DNA of 64,000 bases from Planktophila sp965267775 (GCA_965267775.1 OZ254140.1:434001-498000); one strand, 5' to 3'; counted from the stretch's first letter, positions 26,271-36,309 are shown. Notes: generated by a model not told the origin, from the letters alone. Numbers and translations: made by a program.

Positions 26271-26879
26271 TTAGCGGAGTTCGTCATCCGAGTGCGACTT
26301 GCGCATACGAATCATCTCTTTCTCATTTGAAAGGTCGATTGCTTCACGCTTATCTGCAATGAGGTCCATGACCGCAAAGAGGACACCAGAGACCACGAAT
26401 GTAAGGTGGATTCCGATACGCCATTTTTCACGTGTTCCATCAATCTCACCTTCAAGCATGAAGTCCTTGAGTAGTTCGATAACAGAGATCGCTACCAATG
26501 AACCAATCAATTTGATCTTGAGGCCGCTGTAATCAACGCGTCCCATCCAATGTGGTCGATCTTCTGCATCTTGGGCGACATTGATCTTTGAAACGAAGTT
26601 CTCATACCCTGCGAAGATAATGATGATAATCAAATTACCGAGAAGAACTGTGTCGAGTAGCTCGAGGATGCTCAAGGTGATGTGGTGCATATCAGTATCT
26701 GTCATATGCATCATCAACTCATAGAAGTTATGGAAGAAGCGGTAGAGAAGTGGAATGAGGCTGAGCATCAATCCTAAGTAGAGTGGAGCGAGTAACCAGC
26801 GACCTCCGAAGATCACGCGTTCGAGAACTTCTTCAAGGTTTTCATTCCATGCTTTGCGCTCTTCAACCTGCTTAGCCAT
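26271..26879 (-). CDS. UPF0114 (YqhA-like) membrane protein
   Basis: A 202-residue polytopic protein with FGGRWLLAPLYLGLMLSLIPLL, IIIIIFAGYENFVSKI and two further hydrophobic stretches, matching the YqhA family. Function is unknown in the family. The chosen ATG has a perfect AAGGAGGG upstream; a longer open frame to 26906 lacks that support. Charged C-terminal tail. Confidence 0.85.
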   Translation of the reverse strand: MAKQVEERKAWNENLEEVLERVIFGGRWLLAPLYLGLMLSLIPLLYRFFHNFYELMMHMTDTDMHHITLSILELLDTVLLGNLIIIIIFAGYENFVSKINVAQDAEDRPHWMGRVDYSGLKIKLIGSLVAISVIELLKDFMLEGEIDGTREKWRIGIHLTFVVSGVLFAVMDLIADKREAIDLSNEKEMIRMRKSHSDDELR

Positions 26880-26971
26880 TGATACCCTCCTTGTAAATTT
26901 CCCCAAGGGTAGGTTGAGTAAGCGGAAGTTTCGAGGGTTATCCCATGTAATGAATGGTCATATTTAAAGGG

Positions 26972-27661
26972 CTAGTGCAGGATATTTACAGCACGTGCGA
27001 CTACAAGACCGACGGTGAGCAGCGATGTCACCGACTGCACCAACATGAGCATCTTCGCCCAACGGGTGAGTGGCAGTACATCGGTCGGACTAAATGCGCT
27101 GGCATTGGTAAATGAGATGTAGAGATAGTCGAAGAAGTTTGGATGCCAATGGACGGCAGCCATATGTTCATCTTGCATCTGAGGAAAGAGAAAATCTGGA
27201 TAGCGGATGAGCGCTTCAGCTCGCGCCCCTGGGCCACCTCGGTCAAACTCCCAGAACCACAAGGCGAAGATCACGATATTTGTAAGCCAGATAGTTGCAC
27301 CCGATAGGAGCAGCGAATTTCCATTCTGGGCAGAGCCATTGATCAAGTGCTGAATCAATTTCACAGCAGAAGCTGTATTAGAAAGGGTCATCACACTGGT
27401 GAGACCAAGACTCAAGATTCGAAGAGGGAGGTGATGGTTATGAATGCGACGAGGCGCCACGACGAGAAGTGCGGCTAGAAGGATCGCCTCGAGAATAGAA
27501 ATCTCTCTCTGAAAGCTGAGCGAGAGCTCCTTGGGAAGAATCGTTTGCAGCGCGATGACGATAAAGACCACGATTGCTACCGGAAATCGGTGTTCCCCTA
27601 CGTGGGTGCGATGCCAGTGAGGGTGATGATCGTTGTGCGGAGCAAACTCTTTTCGAGACAT
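26972..27661 (-). CDS. Polytopic membrane protein of unknown function
   Basis: A 229-residue protein with a His-rich N-terminus (HNDHHPHWHRTHVGEH), four to five hydrophobic helices and a C-terminal DYLYISFTNASAFSPTDVLPLTRWAKMLMLVQS block. That last stretch resembles the pore-like segment of DUF1345-type proteins, but I am not sure of the family. It is divergent from the DUF805 gene; a pair of inverted octamers (AAGTATGA, TCATACTT) lies in the shared 125-base gap. Confidence 0.7.
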   Translation of the reverse strand: MSRKEFAPHNDHHPHWHRTHVGEHRFPVAIVVFIVIALQTILPKELSLSFQREISILEAILLAALLVVAPRRIHNHHLPLRILSLGLTSVMTLSNTASAVKLIQHLINGSAQNGNSLLLSGATIWLTNIVIFALWFWEFDRGGPGARAEALIRYPDFLFPQMQDEHMAAVHWHPNFFDYLYISFTNASAFSPTDVLPLTRWAKMLMLVQSVTSLLTVGLVVARAVNILH

Positions 27662-27786
27662 AACTCCATAGTAACTAGCGAATTTAACCTTGTGAAGTAT
27701 GACTAATCATTTTCAATCAAATTCAAGATAAATTGCTCTTGATGAGTTCATACTTGATGCACCCGGATTTTCGAAAGGATCACATT

Positions 27787-28101
27787 ATGGGCAATGCAAT
27801 ATCAGCATGTTTCTCGAAATATGCAACATTCTCAGGTCGTGCAACACGTAGCGAGTACTGGTACTTCTACCTCTTCTACATCATCGTCTACATCGTTGGT
27901 TCAGTTGTTGCCGGAATCGTCGGAGCAAGCGCAGTTCTCTACCTCTTCATCCTCCCACTTTGGCTTCCAAATCTTGCAGTAGGTATTCGTCGTATGCACG
28001 ACGTTGGACGTTCAGGATGGTTCATCTTGATCCCTATCTACAACCTTGTCCTACTCTGCTCTTCAAGCACAGGCGACAATCAGTACGGCGCACGCGCTTA
28101 A
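27787..28101 (+). CDS. DUF805 family small membrane protein
   Basis: A 104-residue membrane protein with the DUF805 signatures: FSGRATRSEYWYF near the N-terminus and RRMHDVGRSGWFILIPIYNL near the C-terminus, and two to three helices between. The ATG at 27787 has AAAGGA upstream; an open frame to 27733 is probably leader. Function unknown. A strong terminator follows. Confidence 0.9.
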   Translation: MGNAISACFSKYATFSGRATRSEYWYFYLFYIIVYIVGSVVAGIVGASAVLYLFILPLWLPNLAVGIRRMHDVGRSGWFILIPIYNLVLLCSSSTGDNQYGARA

Positions 28102-28110
28102 TACTTAATA

Positions 28111-28148
28111 GCAAAAGGGCCACGGTGAAATCACCGTGGCCCTTTTGC
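28111..28148. terminator. Bidirectional terminator
   Basis: A perfect 18-base-pair stem (arms 28111-28128 and 28131-28148, two-base loop if fully paired) starting GCAAAAGGGCCAC. The A-run and T-run on its flanks let it stop transcripts from both convergent genes. Confidence 0.93.
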
Positions 28149-28154
28149 TATTTT

Positions 28155-28433
28155 CTAGTATCCGTAAATAACTAGGAGCGCGAAGAAGAAGATCACGATA
28201 GAGAGCCATGAGAGGGCAGTTGCTACGTAGCCGACCACAATCCCGGCAGTCGCAAATCCTTTATGGCTCACATTGCCGACAGCATTGAGCTTAGCCATCG
28301 CCTTATGGCCAATGATCGAGCCGATAAATGAGAAGAGGCCAAAGGTCATTAAAATACATGAAACCGAGACTGCTAGTGAAGCAATGGCGAGATCCTTCGC
28401 CTTCTGCTCTTCTTGCGAAAATTCAACTGTCAT
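28155..28433 (-). CDS. DUF4190-like small membrane protein
   Basis: A 92-residue protein with two hydrophobic stretches (IASLAVSVSCILMTFGLFSFIGSIIGHKAMAKL and GIVVGYVATALSWLSIVIFFFALLVIYGY), matching the DUF4190 layout of 'lineage helix, GHxA turn, second helix'. AAGGAG lies 7 bases before the ATG at 28433. Function unknown. Confidence 0.8.
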   Translation of the reverse strand: MTVEFSQEEQKAKDLAIASLAVSVSCILMTFGLFSFIGSIIGHKAMAKLNAVGNVSHKGFATAGIVVGYVATALSWLSIVIFFFALLVIYGY

Positions 28434-28492
28434 TAAGTCGCTCCTTTTCTTGTTAATCATTATCTCGAAGATGAGTGGTGCATATCAGGGAG

Positions 28493-28523
28493 GAGACCGG
28501 TCAGGTTTGAAATGACCGGTCTC
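28493..28523. promoter_or_regulatory. Perfect inverted repeat with GACCGGTC cores
   Basis: GAGACCGGTCA and TGACCGGTCTC are perfect inverted arms around a 9-base spacer. The site lies between the divergent genes starting at 28433 and 28562. There is no T-run, so an operator is more likely than a terminator. Each arm itself contains the palindrome GACCGGTC, which recurs at 29474 and 49067. Confidence 0.55.
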
Positions 28524-28561
28524 GATGAATAAAAGAACCTTGCCTCCACGGTAATCTTCAC

Positions 28562-29497
28562 ATGAAGGCGCGGCTCTGGTTTTTGATTACCGCCCTATTT
28601 CTGACGGTATCGCCGGCATGGTCAACCGAAAACTCACCTAAAACTCTGCTCATTGCTGACACTGGTTTTAGCTCAACTGATCCAGTGATTGCAAGCCATA
28701 CTCTCTTTCAACTCTGCCTCTTGGATTGGTCCACTTGTCCTAATGGCAGCAACTTCCAAGAGAGCGGAACAGCTGCTTCATTAACGCCAGCGCAAATGAG
28801 CGCAAATGGCTTTGATCATGGCACGAAGATGGCTCGAGCAGCTATTGCCGCTTATCCCAATGTGAAATTGATTCTCGTTCGGATTGTGGCTCAGGGTTCC
28901 AATGGCGCACGGATGTCTACTAGCGAATCAATAATCACCAAAGTCTTATCGTGGACAAGCAAGAACGCTGCGAAATACAGGATTGGGGCAGTCGCAATTT
29001 CGCAAGGAAGCAATAAGTTGGCAACCAATTCACGAAAATGTCTTGCATCACCTGCAACTGATAAGGAAGTTGCATCGCTCAAGGCGAAGGGCATCTATTC
29101 GTTCTTTCCTGCCGGCAATGAGGGAAGGTCGGATGCCATCAATTGGCCAGCATGTATTGCAGATGCGGTTGCAGTAGGTGCCCTCGATAAGAACGGTGCC
29201 ATTTCAAGTTATAGTAATGATGCACCTTCACAGGTGGATCTCTATGAGCCGGGTTACTTAATTGATTCAACTACCCAACCGCAATACTCGGTTGAGTATG
29301 GGACGTCTTATTCAACGCAATATGCAGCAGCCCGCTGGCTCTCGATGGTCAATGAATTTCCCACCGTTCGCCCAAGCCTGATCTATTGGAACTTCATCTT
29401 CTCGGGGGATTTAGTGACCAATTCCAAAGGACAGAGCGGCTGGAGCACTGATCTTGACGCTCTGCGGGTGAGCCTGACCGGTCAGTTAGCCCGATAG
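28562..29497 (+). CDS. Secreted subtilisin-family (S8) protease-like protein
   Basis: A 311-residue protein with a signal peptide (RLWFLITALFLTVSPAWS) and a compact subtilase-like core: Asp33 in IADTGF, His86 in FDHGTKMA, Asn186 in PAGNEG and Ser249 in YGTSYSTQ. The motifs deviate from the usual HGTxVA and GTSMAxP, so activity is likely but not certain. The gene is next to the giant S8 protein and may have related targets. A GACCGGTC palindrome overlaps its last codons. Confidence 0.78.
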   Translation: MKARLWFLITALFLTVSPAWSTENSPKTLLIADTGFSSTDPVIASHTLFQLCLLDWSTCPNGSNFQESGTAASLTPAQMSANGFDHGTKMARAAIAAYPNVKLILVRIVAQGSNGARMSTSESIITKVLSWTSKNAAKYRIGAVAISQGSNKLATNSRKCLASPATDKEVASLKAKGIYSFFPAGNEGRSDAINWPACIADAVAVGALDKNGAISSYSNDAPSQVDLYEPGYLIDSTTQPQYSVEYGTSYSTQYAAARWLSMVNEFPTVRPSLIYWNFIFSGDLVTNSKGQSGWSTDLDALRVSLTGQLAR

Positions 29498-29563
29498 ATT
29501 GCTGCATAAATAGGGCGAGGTTTTACGGTTATCCCAGTGAACCTACTTCAGGAGTACAAAAAT

Positions 29564-32500
29564 ATGCACGCTCTCAAGCGCAAATCGTTCCGCTCTGTAG
29601 CAACAGTCTTCATCGCACTTACCGCGATGATGGGATCTAGCTCGCAGGCAGAGGCTGGAATCCTCGGTCCATCATCTGATTACATCGTACAGATTACTCC
29701 GGGAGCACGCGCTGCAATTGAGAGCGCAGTAAAGAATGCAGGCGGCACAGTAGGTACCCGCTACCAGTATGCATTCGATGGCTTTGTAGTAAAGCTTCCA
29801 GATATGTTGCTGCCACTCTTGCAGAAGATTCCAAATGTTCTCAAGATCGAGAAGGATCAGCCTGTATCTGGTCTAGATATTCAACAGAATGAGATGCCAA
29901 CTCCATCTTGGGGTCTCGATCGCATCGATCAGCGTGAAGTAGTTTCAACAGCTCCTGGCTACCAGGGCAACTATGGATATCGCAGCGCAGGTACTGGCGC
30001 AACCATCTATATCGGTGATACCGGTATCTACCCACACGAAGATTTAGCAGGACGCATCTCAACTGTTGGCTTTACCGGTATCGCTGACGGTAATGGAACA
30101 GTTGATTGCAATGGCCATGGAACTCACGTTGCCACAACAGCTGCAGGTACGAAGTATGGCGTTGCAAAGAATGCAAGAGTTGTACCTGTTCGTATCTTGA
30201 ACTGTGCTGGCTCTGGTTCATATGCAACTGTGATTGCAGGCCTCGACTGGATCTTGTCACCGCTTAATACAAATCCAAAGACACAAGCAGTTCTTAACCT
30301 CTCAATCGGTGGTGGGGCATCTTCTGCAATTAACGATGCGATTCTCCGCCTTACAAATGCTGGCGTAACTGTTGTTGCTGCTGCAGGTAATGAGAATGTC
30401 GATGCATGTACAAAGTCACCTGCAAGCGCACCAACTGCAATTACAGTCGGCGCGACAGGGTCAAATGATTCAAAGGCATACTTCTCTAACTGGGGTAAGT
30501 GCGTAGATATTCACGCACCTGGCTACTACATCACCGCTGGTTGGAAAGATGCTGCAAATGCAGTGAACACCATTAGCGGTACATCCATGGCAACACCTCA
30601 CGTAACCGGTGCTGCAGCTGTCTATTTGGGCCTTCATCCAACGGCATCTGTAGCTCAGGTAGCCGATGCACTCGCTGCGGATTCGACGAAGGGCGCTGTC
30701 ACAGGTCTTCCTGCAGACACTATTAATAACCTTCTCTATGTATCGCCGACAGATGGCGGAGCTGTCATCACACCTCCTGCTGTATTAGTTGGAACCCTTT
30801 CGGGCATCACCCATCTTCAGGCACAGGCCAATGTGGAGATCAATCCCAACAATGCACCAACAACTGCGCGCATTGAATATGCAACAGATCAAGCATTCAC
30901 GCAGATTGTTAAGAGTATCAATCTGACTCCCACTCCACTCGATGGAGGGGCGCCTATTGCCTTGCCTGTCATCCTCGATGGCCTGACTCCATCTTCTACC
31001 TTTTATTTCCGTGCGACGGCAAGTAATGAGAGCGGCTCATACACAACACCAGTCGGCTCATTTAAAACTCTCGCGCCACCTGTTACACCACCGGTGACAG
31101 TTGCACTTGCTCCGACAAACCTCACTGGCTGGAGCGCTCATCTCAATGGAACCGTCAATGCAAATAACGGTGCAACTTCTGTCTCATTTATCTATGGAAC
31201 CGATCCTGACTTCTTGACCAATACCCAGACAGGTCTTGCATCACAGCAGAGCGTTTCAGGAAATCTCACAACCACTGTCGGTCTTGATATCTCATTCCTA
31301 AACGGAGCGACAAAGTATTACTACAAGGTTGTCGGCAGCAATAGCGCAGCCTCAGTTCACTCAAACGTTTACTCATTTACAACGCCTGCAGTAGCCGGAG
31401 TATTGGCATCAGTTGAGACTATTCGTCCAACAACTGGCCTTGATACGCCAGCAACTACCGTCACAGCCAACATCAACCCAAATGGGCAGACAACATCAGT
31501 TCGCTTGGTCTGGGATGTTGATTCATCCCTATTGATTGCACCTAAGAGTGCGGGGATCTCAACTCTCTATACAGGTATCGACACTGTGACAGTAAGTGCA
31601 ACAATGACAGGACTTGTTCCTGGATATCGCTACTACTACCGATTTGAAGCGACAAATGCCGCAGGTATCTCAAAGCCACTTCCGCTGACAAATGTCGGTA
31701 ATCCCATCATGCCGGTCATTCTCACCTCGACCGCCTCTTCTATTACCCAGAACTCAATGTCTCTCAGCGCTGTAGTCAATGCTGGTGCATCGAATACTCG
31801 CACCTCATTTATCTACGGCACTGATCCAAATCTTGAGACCGGAACAACGGTCATCAACGGAACACCATTTGCAATTACCAATGCGCTCAACAATACGGTG
31901 ACAGCGGCCCTTACCGGCCTGAAGTCAAATACAACGTATTACTTCCGCACAAAGATGTTGGCATATACAGGTCCATTGATGGATCGTGGAGGCGTACTGC
32001 TCGGACCAATCGTTTCAGTGCAGACTCTCTACCCACCACGTATGGCGCAATCAATCGCCTTTAGCCTTCCACTCTCACGTTATTACGGTGGAGCTCCAAC
32101 AGTTCTGAGCGCTACCGCGTCCTCTGGACTTCCAGTGACCTTTACATCTGCAACACCGTCGGTCTGTCAGGTTACGACAAGTGATACAGGTTCTGTTCTT
32201 ACCTATGTAACCCCAGTTGCTGCGGCAACAACAGTTTCTTGTACAGTCACTGCCGCACAAGGTGGAAATGATTCATTTACACCAGCAGCTTCGCAGAGCC
32301 GCACAATTATCTTCCAGAAGGAAGGATCGAGCCTTTCTGCAAGCTGGTCAGGTCCAATCACAGTTGCCGGAACAACTGTGAGCTTGAATGTTTCTAGCGC
32401 ATCACAACCATCGCTTCATGAATCACAGGGTGGAACAAATGCACTCACTGTCACTTCAAAGACTCCAACAATCTGTAAGGTCGAGAACACAGCTTTTGCT

Positions 32501-35050
32501 GGAACAGGATCAGCTCACACCACAACAACTGTGAAGGGCCTCTGGAATGGCACATGCCAGCTAGAAGTTTCATTTGCAGGCAATAGCTACTGGCTTCCAA
32601 CGACTGCGCTCTTCGCAAGCGGCGTCGTGGGAATGACTCAACCAGAGCCAGGTGCAAATGTTGCTCAGGTTATCAACTTCTCGACTCCTTCTAATCGTGA
32701 TGCAAGTTCATTGAATCCACTAGTTGTCTCAGCAACATCAGGGTTACCTGTGACGCTGACTTCAACTACGCCAGCAACATGTTCAGTAGAGCTCCAAGCC
32801 AACGGAACTTACTCTGCAAAGGCGACATCAGATGTGAGAGGCGATGCGACAGTTTGTACTATCAGCGCTTCTCAAGCGGGAAATGATCGCTGGGCTGCAG
32901 CTGTCACCGTCACACGATCATTTACGTGGCTACGTAAGGTGCAGACAATTAACTTTGTTCAGCCTTCAAGTCGTTTCTATGGGGGAGCGCCAACAACGCT
33001 CTCTGCAACTTCAAGTTCAGGTCTGCCAGTTGTATTTACAACAACCTCTTCAACTGTTTGCAGACTCACAACTGTAGATTCAGTGACAACAGTTAACTAT
33101 GTAACTCCACTTACTATTGGAAGCACAGCGAACTGTTACATCACTGCAACTCAGCCAGGTGATTCTGTATTCGCTCCAGCTCCAGCGGTCAACAAGACTT
33201 TGACATTTAGCAAGGAGAGCGTGATTCTCCGTCCAACATGGGCAGGATCGGTAACCGTTTCCGGAACTGCCGTTGATGTCACGGTAAAGAGCTCATCGCA
33301 GCCATTGCTCAACGAAGACCTTTCGGGCACAACACCTTTGGTCTTTACATCATTGACCCCAAAGGTCTGTGTTGTTGATAGCACCGCTTACCAAGGCACA
33401 AGCACCTCTCACACACGTGCAATCTTTAAAGCGATCTATAACGGCACTTGCCAATACTCGGTTTACTTTGCCGGCAATAGCTACTGGCTCCCTGCCACAA
33501 CAACATTCACCACATTGATCTCAGGAATGACAACTCCTCAACCAGGAGCTGCAGCACCTCAGACAATTTCACTCACTTCATTTAGCACATATCAATTGGG
33601 AACAGTTGTACCGATTACCGCAACCGCATCATCAACGCTTCCAGTGACAGTTGTAACGACAACTCCAGCCGTTTGCGTAGTTTCAAAGAGCGATGCAGGC
33701 GCTTATTCAGTGACAACTGCTGATGGAGTCACAGGCGATACCAACACCTGTACTTTGCAGGCAACACAAGCTGGAGATACTCGCTGGGCGGCTGCGCCTA
33801 TGCAGACTCGAAGCTTTAGGTTTGTTCGCAAATCGCAGGTAATTACCTTCACGCTTCCTGCAAACCGTTACTACGGGGGAGCGCCAACGACACTTGTCGC
33901 AACTTCAACATCAGGGCTGCCTGTCACCTTCTCTACGACAACCCCTAATATCTGTGCAATTCAAGTTACTGACTCAGCTTCAGTTCTGAGTTACGTGACG
34001 CCACTTCCTACATCAAACACCGGTCCTTGCTATGTAGTTGCCTCACAGGTAGGCAACGAAACATTTGCTCCAGCAACTACCCTTGGTCGCCAAATAGTTT
34101 GGATGAAGGAAGCGACAACAATTACAGCGACATGGTCAGGTATGCCATCAATCGCAGGTTCAACGCTAGATCTCAATGTGAAGAGCGCAGTTCAGCCACT
34201 GCTCAATGAGGCGCTAGCAGGCACAACGCCACTGGTCGTCACAACTCGCACACCAAATATCTGCGTTGTTGATTCACCAACATATATCGGTAGCTCAACT
34301 ACCCATACTCGTGTCACAGTGAAGTCGCTCTGGAATGGAACCTGTCAGCTCAACGTTTCCTTTGCTGGAAATAGTTACTGGTTACCGGTAATAACGACCC
34401 CAGCAATCGCAATCACAGGAATGACAGCACCTCAGCCAGGTGCAAATGCGGCGCAGAGCCTGGGCATCTCCACACCTGCGACACTTGAGATTGGTGCAAC
34501 TGTCAACACGATGCCAACAGCAACATCGAAGTTGCCGGTCACAGTTACTTCCCTTACTCCAGCTGTCTGTCTTGCAACAGCAATTACAACTGGTTACACG
34601 ATCTCTACTGCTCCAGGAGTTACCGGCAATGGCAATATCTGCACAGTGCAGGTAACACAAGCAGGAACAGATGCTTGGGCAGCAGCTCCTGCTCTCAACC
34701 GATCAATCACAGTCAATAAGGCATCGATGGCGGTGCGACAGTTGCGAACAGCTTCATTCATAGCTCCAACTGCCCCAGCGCTACTAGTTGCTGGAATTGC
34801 CTATGTGAATGGCCCTACAAATGCGGGCCTCAATAGCATTGGTAATTTCTTGACTGTAACGACTACGACTCCAGCGGTCTGCTCAATTACAGATGCTGCG
34901 CCATATGCAACAACTGTCGGCACATACACCCAGACAACTGTCAGAAGCGTCGCTAACGGCACTTGTGTGATTGCTTGGAACTTTGCCGAGACAGCAACTC
35001 AGCGAGCTGCAATCTTCACACAGAGCCTCGCAGTGACGGGAGTGAAGTAA
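29564..35050 (+). CDS. Giant secreted S8 protease with Fn3-like and Ig-like repeats (1828 aa)
   Basis: Signal peptide (about residues 1-31), then an I9-type propeptide, then a subtilase domain with Asp152 (GDTG), His185 (NGHGTHVA), Asn276 (AAGNE) and Ser341 (SGTSMATPH). After it come four fibronectin III-like domains (such as LTPSSTFYFRATASNESG and LVPGYRYYYRFEATNAAG) and then three tandem modules of about 298 residues rich in Thr and Ser. No LPxTG or membrane anchor is visible at the C-terminus, so it is probably released or held non-covalently. The ATG at 29564 has AGGAG 8 bases upstream; a GTG at 29537 is less likely. It probably digests extracellular protein. Confidence 0.93.
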   Translation: MHALKRKSFRSVATVFIALTAMMGSSSQAEAGILGPSSDYIVQITPGARAAIESAVKNAGGTVGTRYQYAFDGFVVKLPDMLLPLLQKIPNVLKIEKDQPVSGLDIQQNEMPTPSWGLDRIDQREVVSTAPGYQGNYGYRSAGTGATIYIGDTGIYPHEDLAGRISTVGFTGIADGNGTVDCNGHGTHVATTAAGTKYGVAKNARVVPVRILNCAGSGSYATVIAGLDWILSPLNTNPKTQAVLNLSIGGGASSAINDAILRLTNAGVTVVAAAGNENVDACTKSPASAPTAITVGATGSNDSKAYFSNWGKCVDIHAPGYYITAGWKDAANAVNTISGTSMATPHVTGAAAVYLGLHPTASVAQVADALAADSTKGAVTGLPADTINNLLYVSPTDGGAVITPPAVLVGTLSGITHLQAQANVEINPNNAPTTARIEYATDQAFTQIVKSINLTPTPLDGGAPIALPVILDGLTPSSTFYFRATASNESGSYTTPVGSFKTLAPPVTPPVTVALAPTNLTGWSAHLNGTVNANNGATSVSFIYGTDPDFLTNTQTGLASQQSVSGNLTTTVGLDISFLNGATKYYYKVVGSNSAASVHSNVYSFTTPAVAGVLASVETIRPTTGLDTPATTVTANINPNGQTTSVRLVWDVDSSLLIAPKSAGISTLYTGIDTVTVSATMTGLVPGYRYYYRFEATNAAGISKPLPLTNVGNPIMPVILTSTASSITQNSMSLSAVVNAGASNTRTSFIYGTDPNLETGTTVINGTPFAITNALNNTVTAALTGLKSNTTYYFRTKMLAYTGPLMDRGGVLLGPIVSVQTLYPPRMAQSIAFSLPLSRYYGGAPTVLSATASSGLPVTFTSATPSVCQVTTSDTGSVLTYVTPVAAATTVSCTVTAAQGGNDSFTPAASQSRTIIFQKEGSSLSASWSGPITVAGTTVSLNVSSASQPSLHESQGGTNALTVTSKTPTICKVENTAFAGTGSAHTTTTVKGLWNGTCQLEVSFAGNSYWLPTTALFASGVVGMTQPEPGANVAQVINFSTPSNRDASSLNPLVVSATSGLPVTLTSTTPATCSVELQANGTYSAKATSDVRGDATVCTISASQAGNDRWAAAVTVTRSFTWLRKVQTINFVQPSSRFYGGAPTTLSATSSSGLPVVFTTTSSTVCRLTTVDSVTTVNYVTPLTIGSTANCYITATQPGDSVFAPAPAVNKTLTFSKESVILRPTWAGSVTVSGTAVDVTVKSSSQPLLNEDLSGTTPLVFTSLTPKVCVVDSTAYQGTSTSHTRAIFKAIYNGTCQYSVYFAGNSYWLPATTTFTTLISGMTTPQPGAAAPQTISLTSFSTYQLGTVVPITATASSTLPVTVVTTTPAVCVVSKSDAGAYSVTTADGVTGDTNTCTLQATQAGDTRWAAAPMQTRSFRFVRKSQVITFTLPANRYYGGAPTTLVATSTSGLPVTFSTTTPNICAIQVTDSASVLSYVTPLPTSNTGPCYVVASQVGNETFAPATTLGRQIVWMKEATTITATWSGMPSIAGSTLDLNVKSAVQPLLNEALAGTTPLVVTTRTPNICVVDSPTYIGSSTTHTRVTVKSLWNGTCQLNVSFAGNSYWLPVITTPAIAITGMTAPQPGANAAQSLGISTPATLEIGATVNTMPTATSKLPVTVTSLTPAVCLATAITTGYTISTAPGVTGNGNICTVQVTQAGTDAWAAAPALNRSITVNKASMAVRQLRTASFIAPTAPALLVAGIAYVNGPTNAGLNSIGNFLTVTTTTPAVCSITDAAPYATTVGTYTQTTVRSVANGTCVIAWNFAETATQRAAIFTQSLAVTGVK
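32041..34722 (+). repeat. Three tandem protein modules of about 298 residues
   Basis: Equivalent codons for R(Y/F)YGGAPT start at about 32078, 32972 and 33866, a spacing of about 894 bases. Each module also has one NGTCQ...FAGNSYWLP block and one MT(Q/T/A)P(E/Q)PGA block leading to a second beta-subdomain. Copies differ at many positions, so this is an old duplication rather than an assembly artefact. Confidence 0.85.
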
Positions 35051-35055
35051 CAAGT

Positions 35056-35061
35056 TAGATT
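35056..35061 (+). promoter_or_regulatory. -10 box of a probable leaderless transcript
   Basis: TAGATT ends 6 bases before the GTG at 35068 and no Shine-Dalgarno sequence intervenes. Confidence 0.45.
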
Positions 35062-35067
35062 TATCCG

Positions 35068-35931
35068 GTGGCAAGAACCCGTCGGATTACTCTGCTTGCA
35101 GCTCTCGTTGCAACAATCCTTGGCGCCTTCACGCCGGCACTTTCTGCAACCAAACCTTTGGTAGTAGGTGGCGCTCGACCTGTGACCGTTAATCTTCCAT
35201 CCGATATCTCAAAGCTATCACCACTTCTGATCATGCTCCACAGCGCTTCAACAAGTGGGGCACATCAAGAGCGATATATGAAGCTCGCACCTGTGGCTAA
35301 GCGGATGGGAATGATCTACATCGCACCCGATGGAACTGTGGGCGCCGATGGCAGAAGAGTATGGAACGCATCGAAGGCCTGCTGTCAGAGATCTGGCACT
35401 CCGGTCGACGACATCGCATACATCACCTCACTCATCGATGAAATTGCAGCGAAAGTTCCCGTTGATAGATCACGTATCTATATGATCGGCCATAGCAATG
35501 GTGCATTTATGTCACTTGCCTATGCCTGCACAACAGGTTCTATCGCAGCCGTTGTTTCACTGGCTGGTGCCCTTGATAAGGATTACAAATGTTCAAGTGC
35601 AAAGCCGTTTGCTCTTCTTCAAATCCATGGAGCAGCCGATAAGACAATCAAAATTGGTGGGGGAGTACTCAACGGCTATAGATATACAAGTGCGCTAGAA
35701 ACAATTCAAGCAATCGCTGAGAGCAACGGCTGTAGACCGGGTTCTCCACCCCGAGCTCCTTGGGCGAAAAAGGATTTTGACCCATCAATTCCTGGCGCTG
35801 AGACCACTGTTGAATATCTAACGGGATGTAATCCACAACTGGAGTTCTGGCGCATTGCCCGAGGCTCACATAGTCCACGGCTACCTGCTGATTACGCCGA
35901 CCAAGTCTTGAGGTGGATACTTAGCGCATGA
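35068..35931 (+). CDS. Secreted alpha/beta-hydrolase esterase (PHB depolymerase/LpqC-like)
   Basis: A 287-residue exported esterase. A signal peptide (LLAALVATILGAFTPALSA) is followed by the fold's LLIMLHSAST oxyanion segment, the WNASKACC pattern typical of feruloyl-esterase or polyhydroxybutyrate-depolymerase relatives, the nucleophile Ser143 in GHSNGAF, an Asp in IHGAADKTI and a His in ARGSHSPR. Substrate cannot be assigned. It overlaps the next gene by ATGA. Confidence 0.85.
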   Translation: MARTRRITLLAALVATILGAFTPALSATKPLVVGGARPVTVNLPSDISKLSPLLIMLHSASTSGAHQERYMKLAPVAKRMGMIYIAPDGTVGADGRRVWNASKACCQRSGTPVDDIAYITSLIDEIAAKVPVDRSRIYMIGHSNGAFMSLAYACTTGSIAAVVSLAGALDKDYKCSSAKPFALLQIHGAADKTIKIGGGVLNGYRYTSALETIQAIAESNGCRPGSPPRAPWAKKDFDPSIPGAETTVEYLTGCNPQLEFWRIARGSHSPRLPADYADQVLRWILSA

Positions 35932-36308
35932 AGCGCATTACCGAATTCAACCGTCGCATCGCAGAGAAGATCACCGCCGCCGTTTCAACTATGTGGTGTG
36001 CCTACATCTTTGCCGCAATCGCTCTAATCTCACTGCCTGCCGCAATCCGCACTGGGGATTCACTCGTGATCGTTGCCTGGGTCGCCCAAACATTTCTGCA
36101 ATTGGTTCTGCTTTCGATCATCATGGTAGGGCAGCAGGCTCAAGCTGATTCAGTTGCGCAGAAGATTAACGAGACTCACGTTGCATCCCTTGGCGAATTT
36201 GAATTAGCGAAAGAGGCTCGCAGTATCGCTAACCAAGAGTTAGCAGAGCTCAAGGAGATCACTCGCGATATCCATCGTGTTCTTAGAGATATCGAGACGA
36301 AGAAGTAA
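35928..36308 (+). CDS. Two-helix membrane protein, low-affinity iron permease/DUF1003-like
   Basis: A 126-residue protein with helices at MWCAYIFAAIALISLPAAI and LVIVAWVAQTFLQLVLLSIIMVGQQ and a charged C-terminal coiled-coil-like tail (LAKEARSIANQELAELKEITRDIHRVLRDIE). Similar short actinobacterial proteins are variously annotated as low-affinity iron permease or DUF1003; no transport role is shown by the sequence. It is coupled to the esterase gene. Confidence 0.6.
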   Translation: MKRITEFNRRIAEKITAAVSTMWCAYIFAAIALISLPAAIRTGDSLVIVAWVAQTFLQLVLLSIIMVGQQAQADSVAQKINETHVASLGEFELAKEARSIANQELAELKEITRDIHRVLRDIETKK

Positions 36309-36309
36309 T

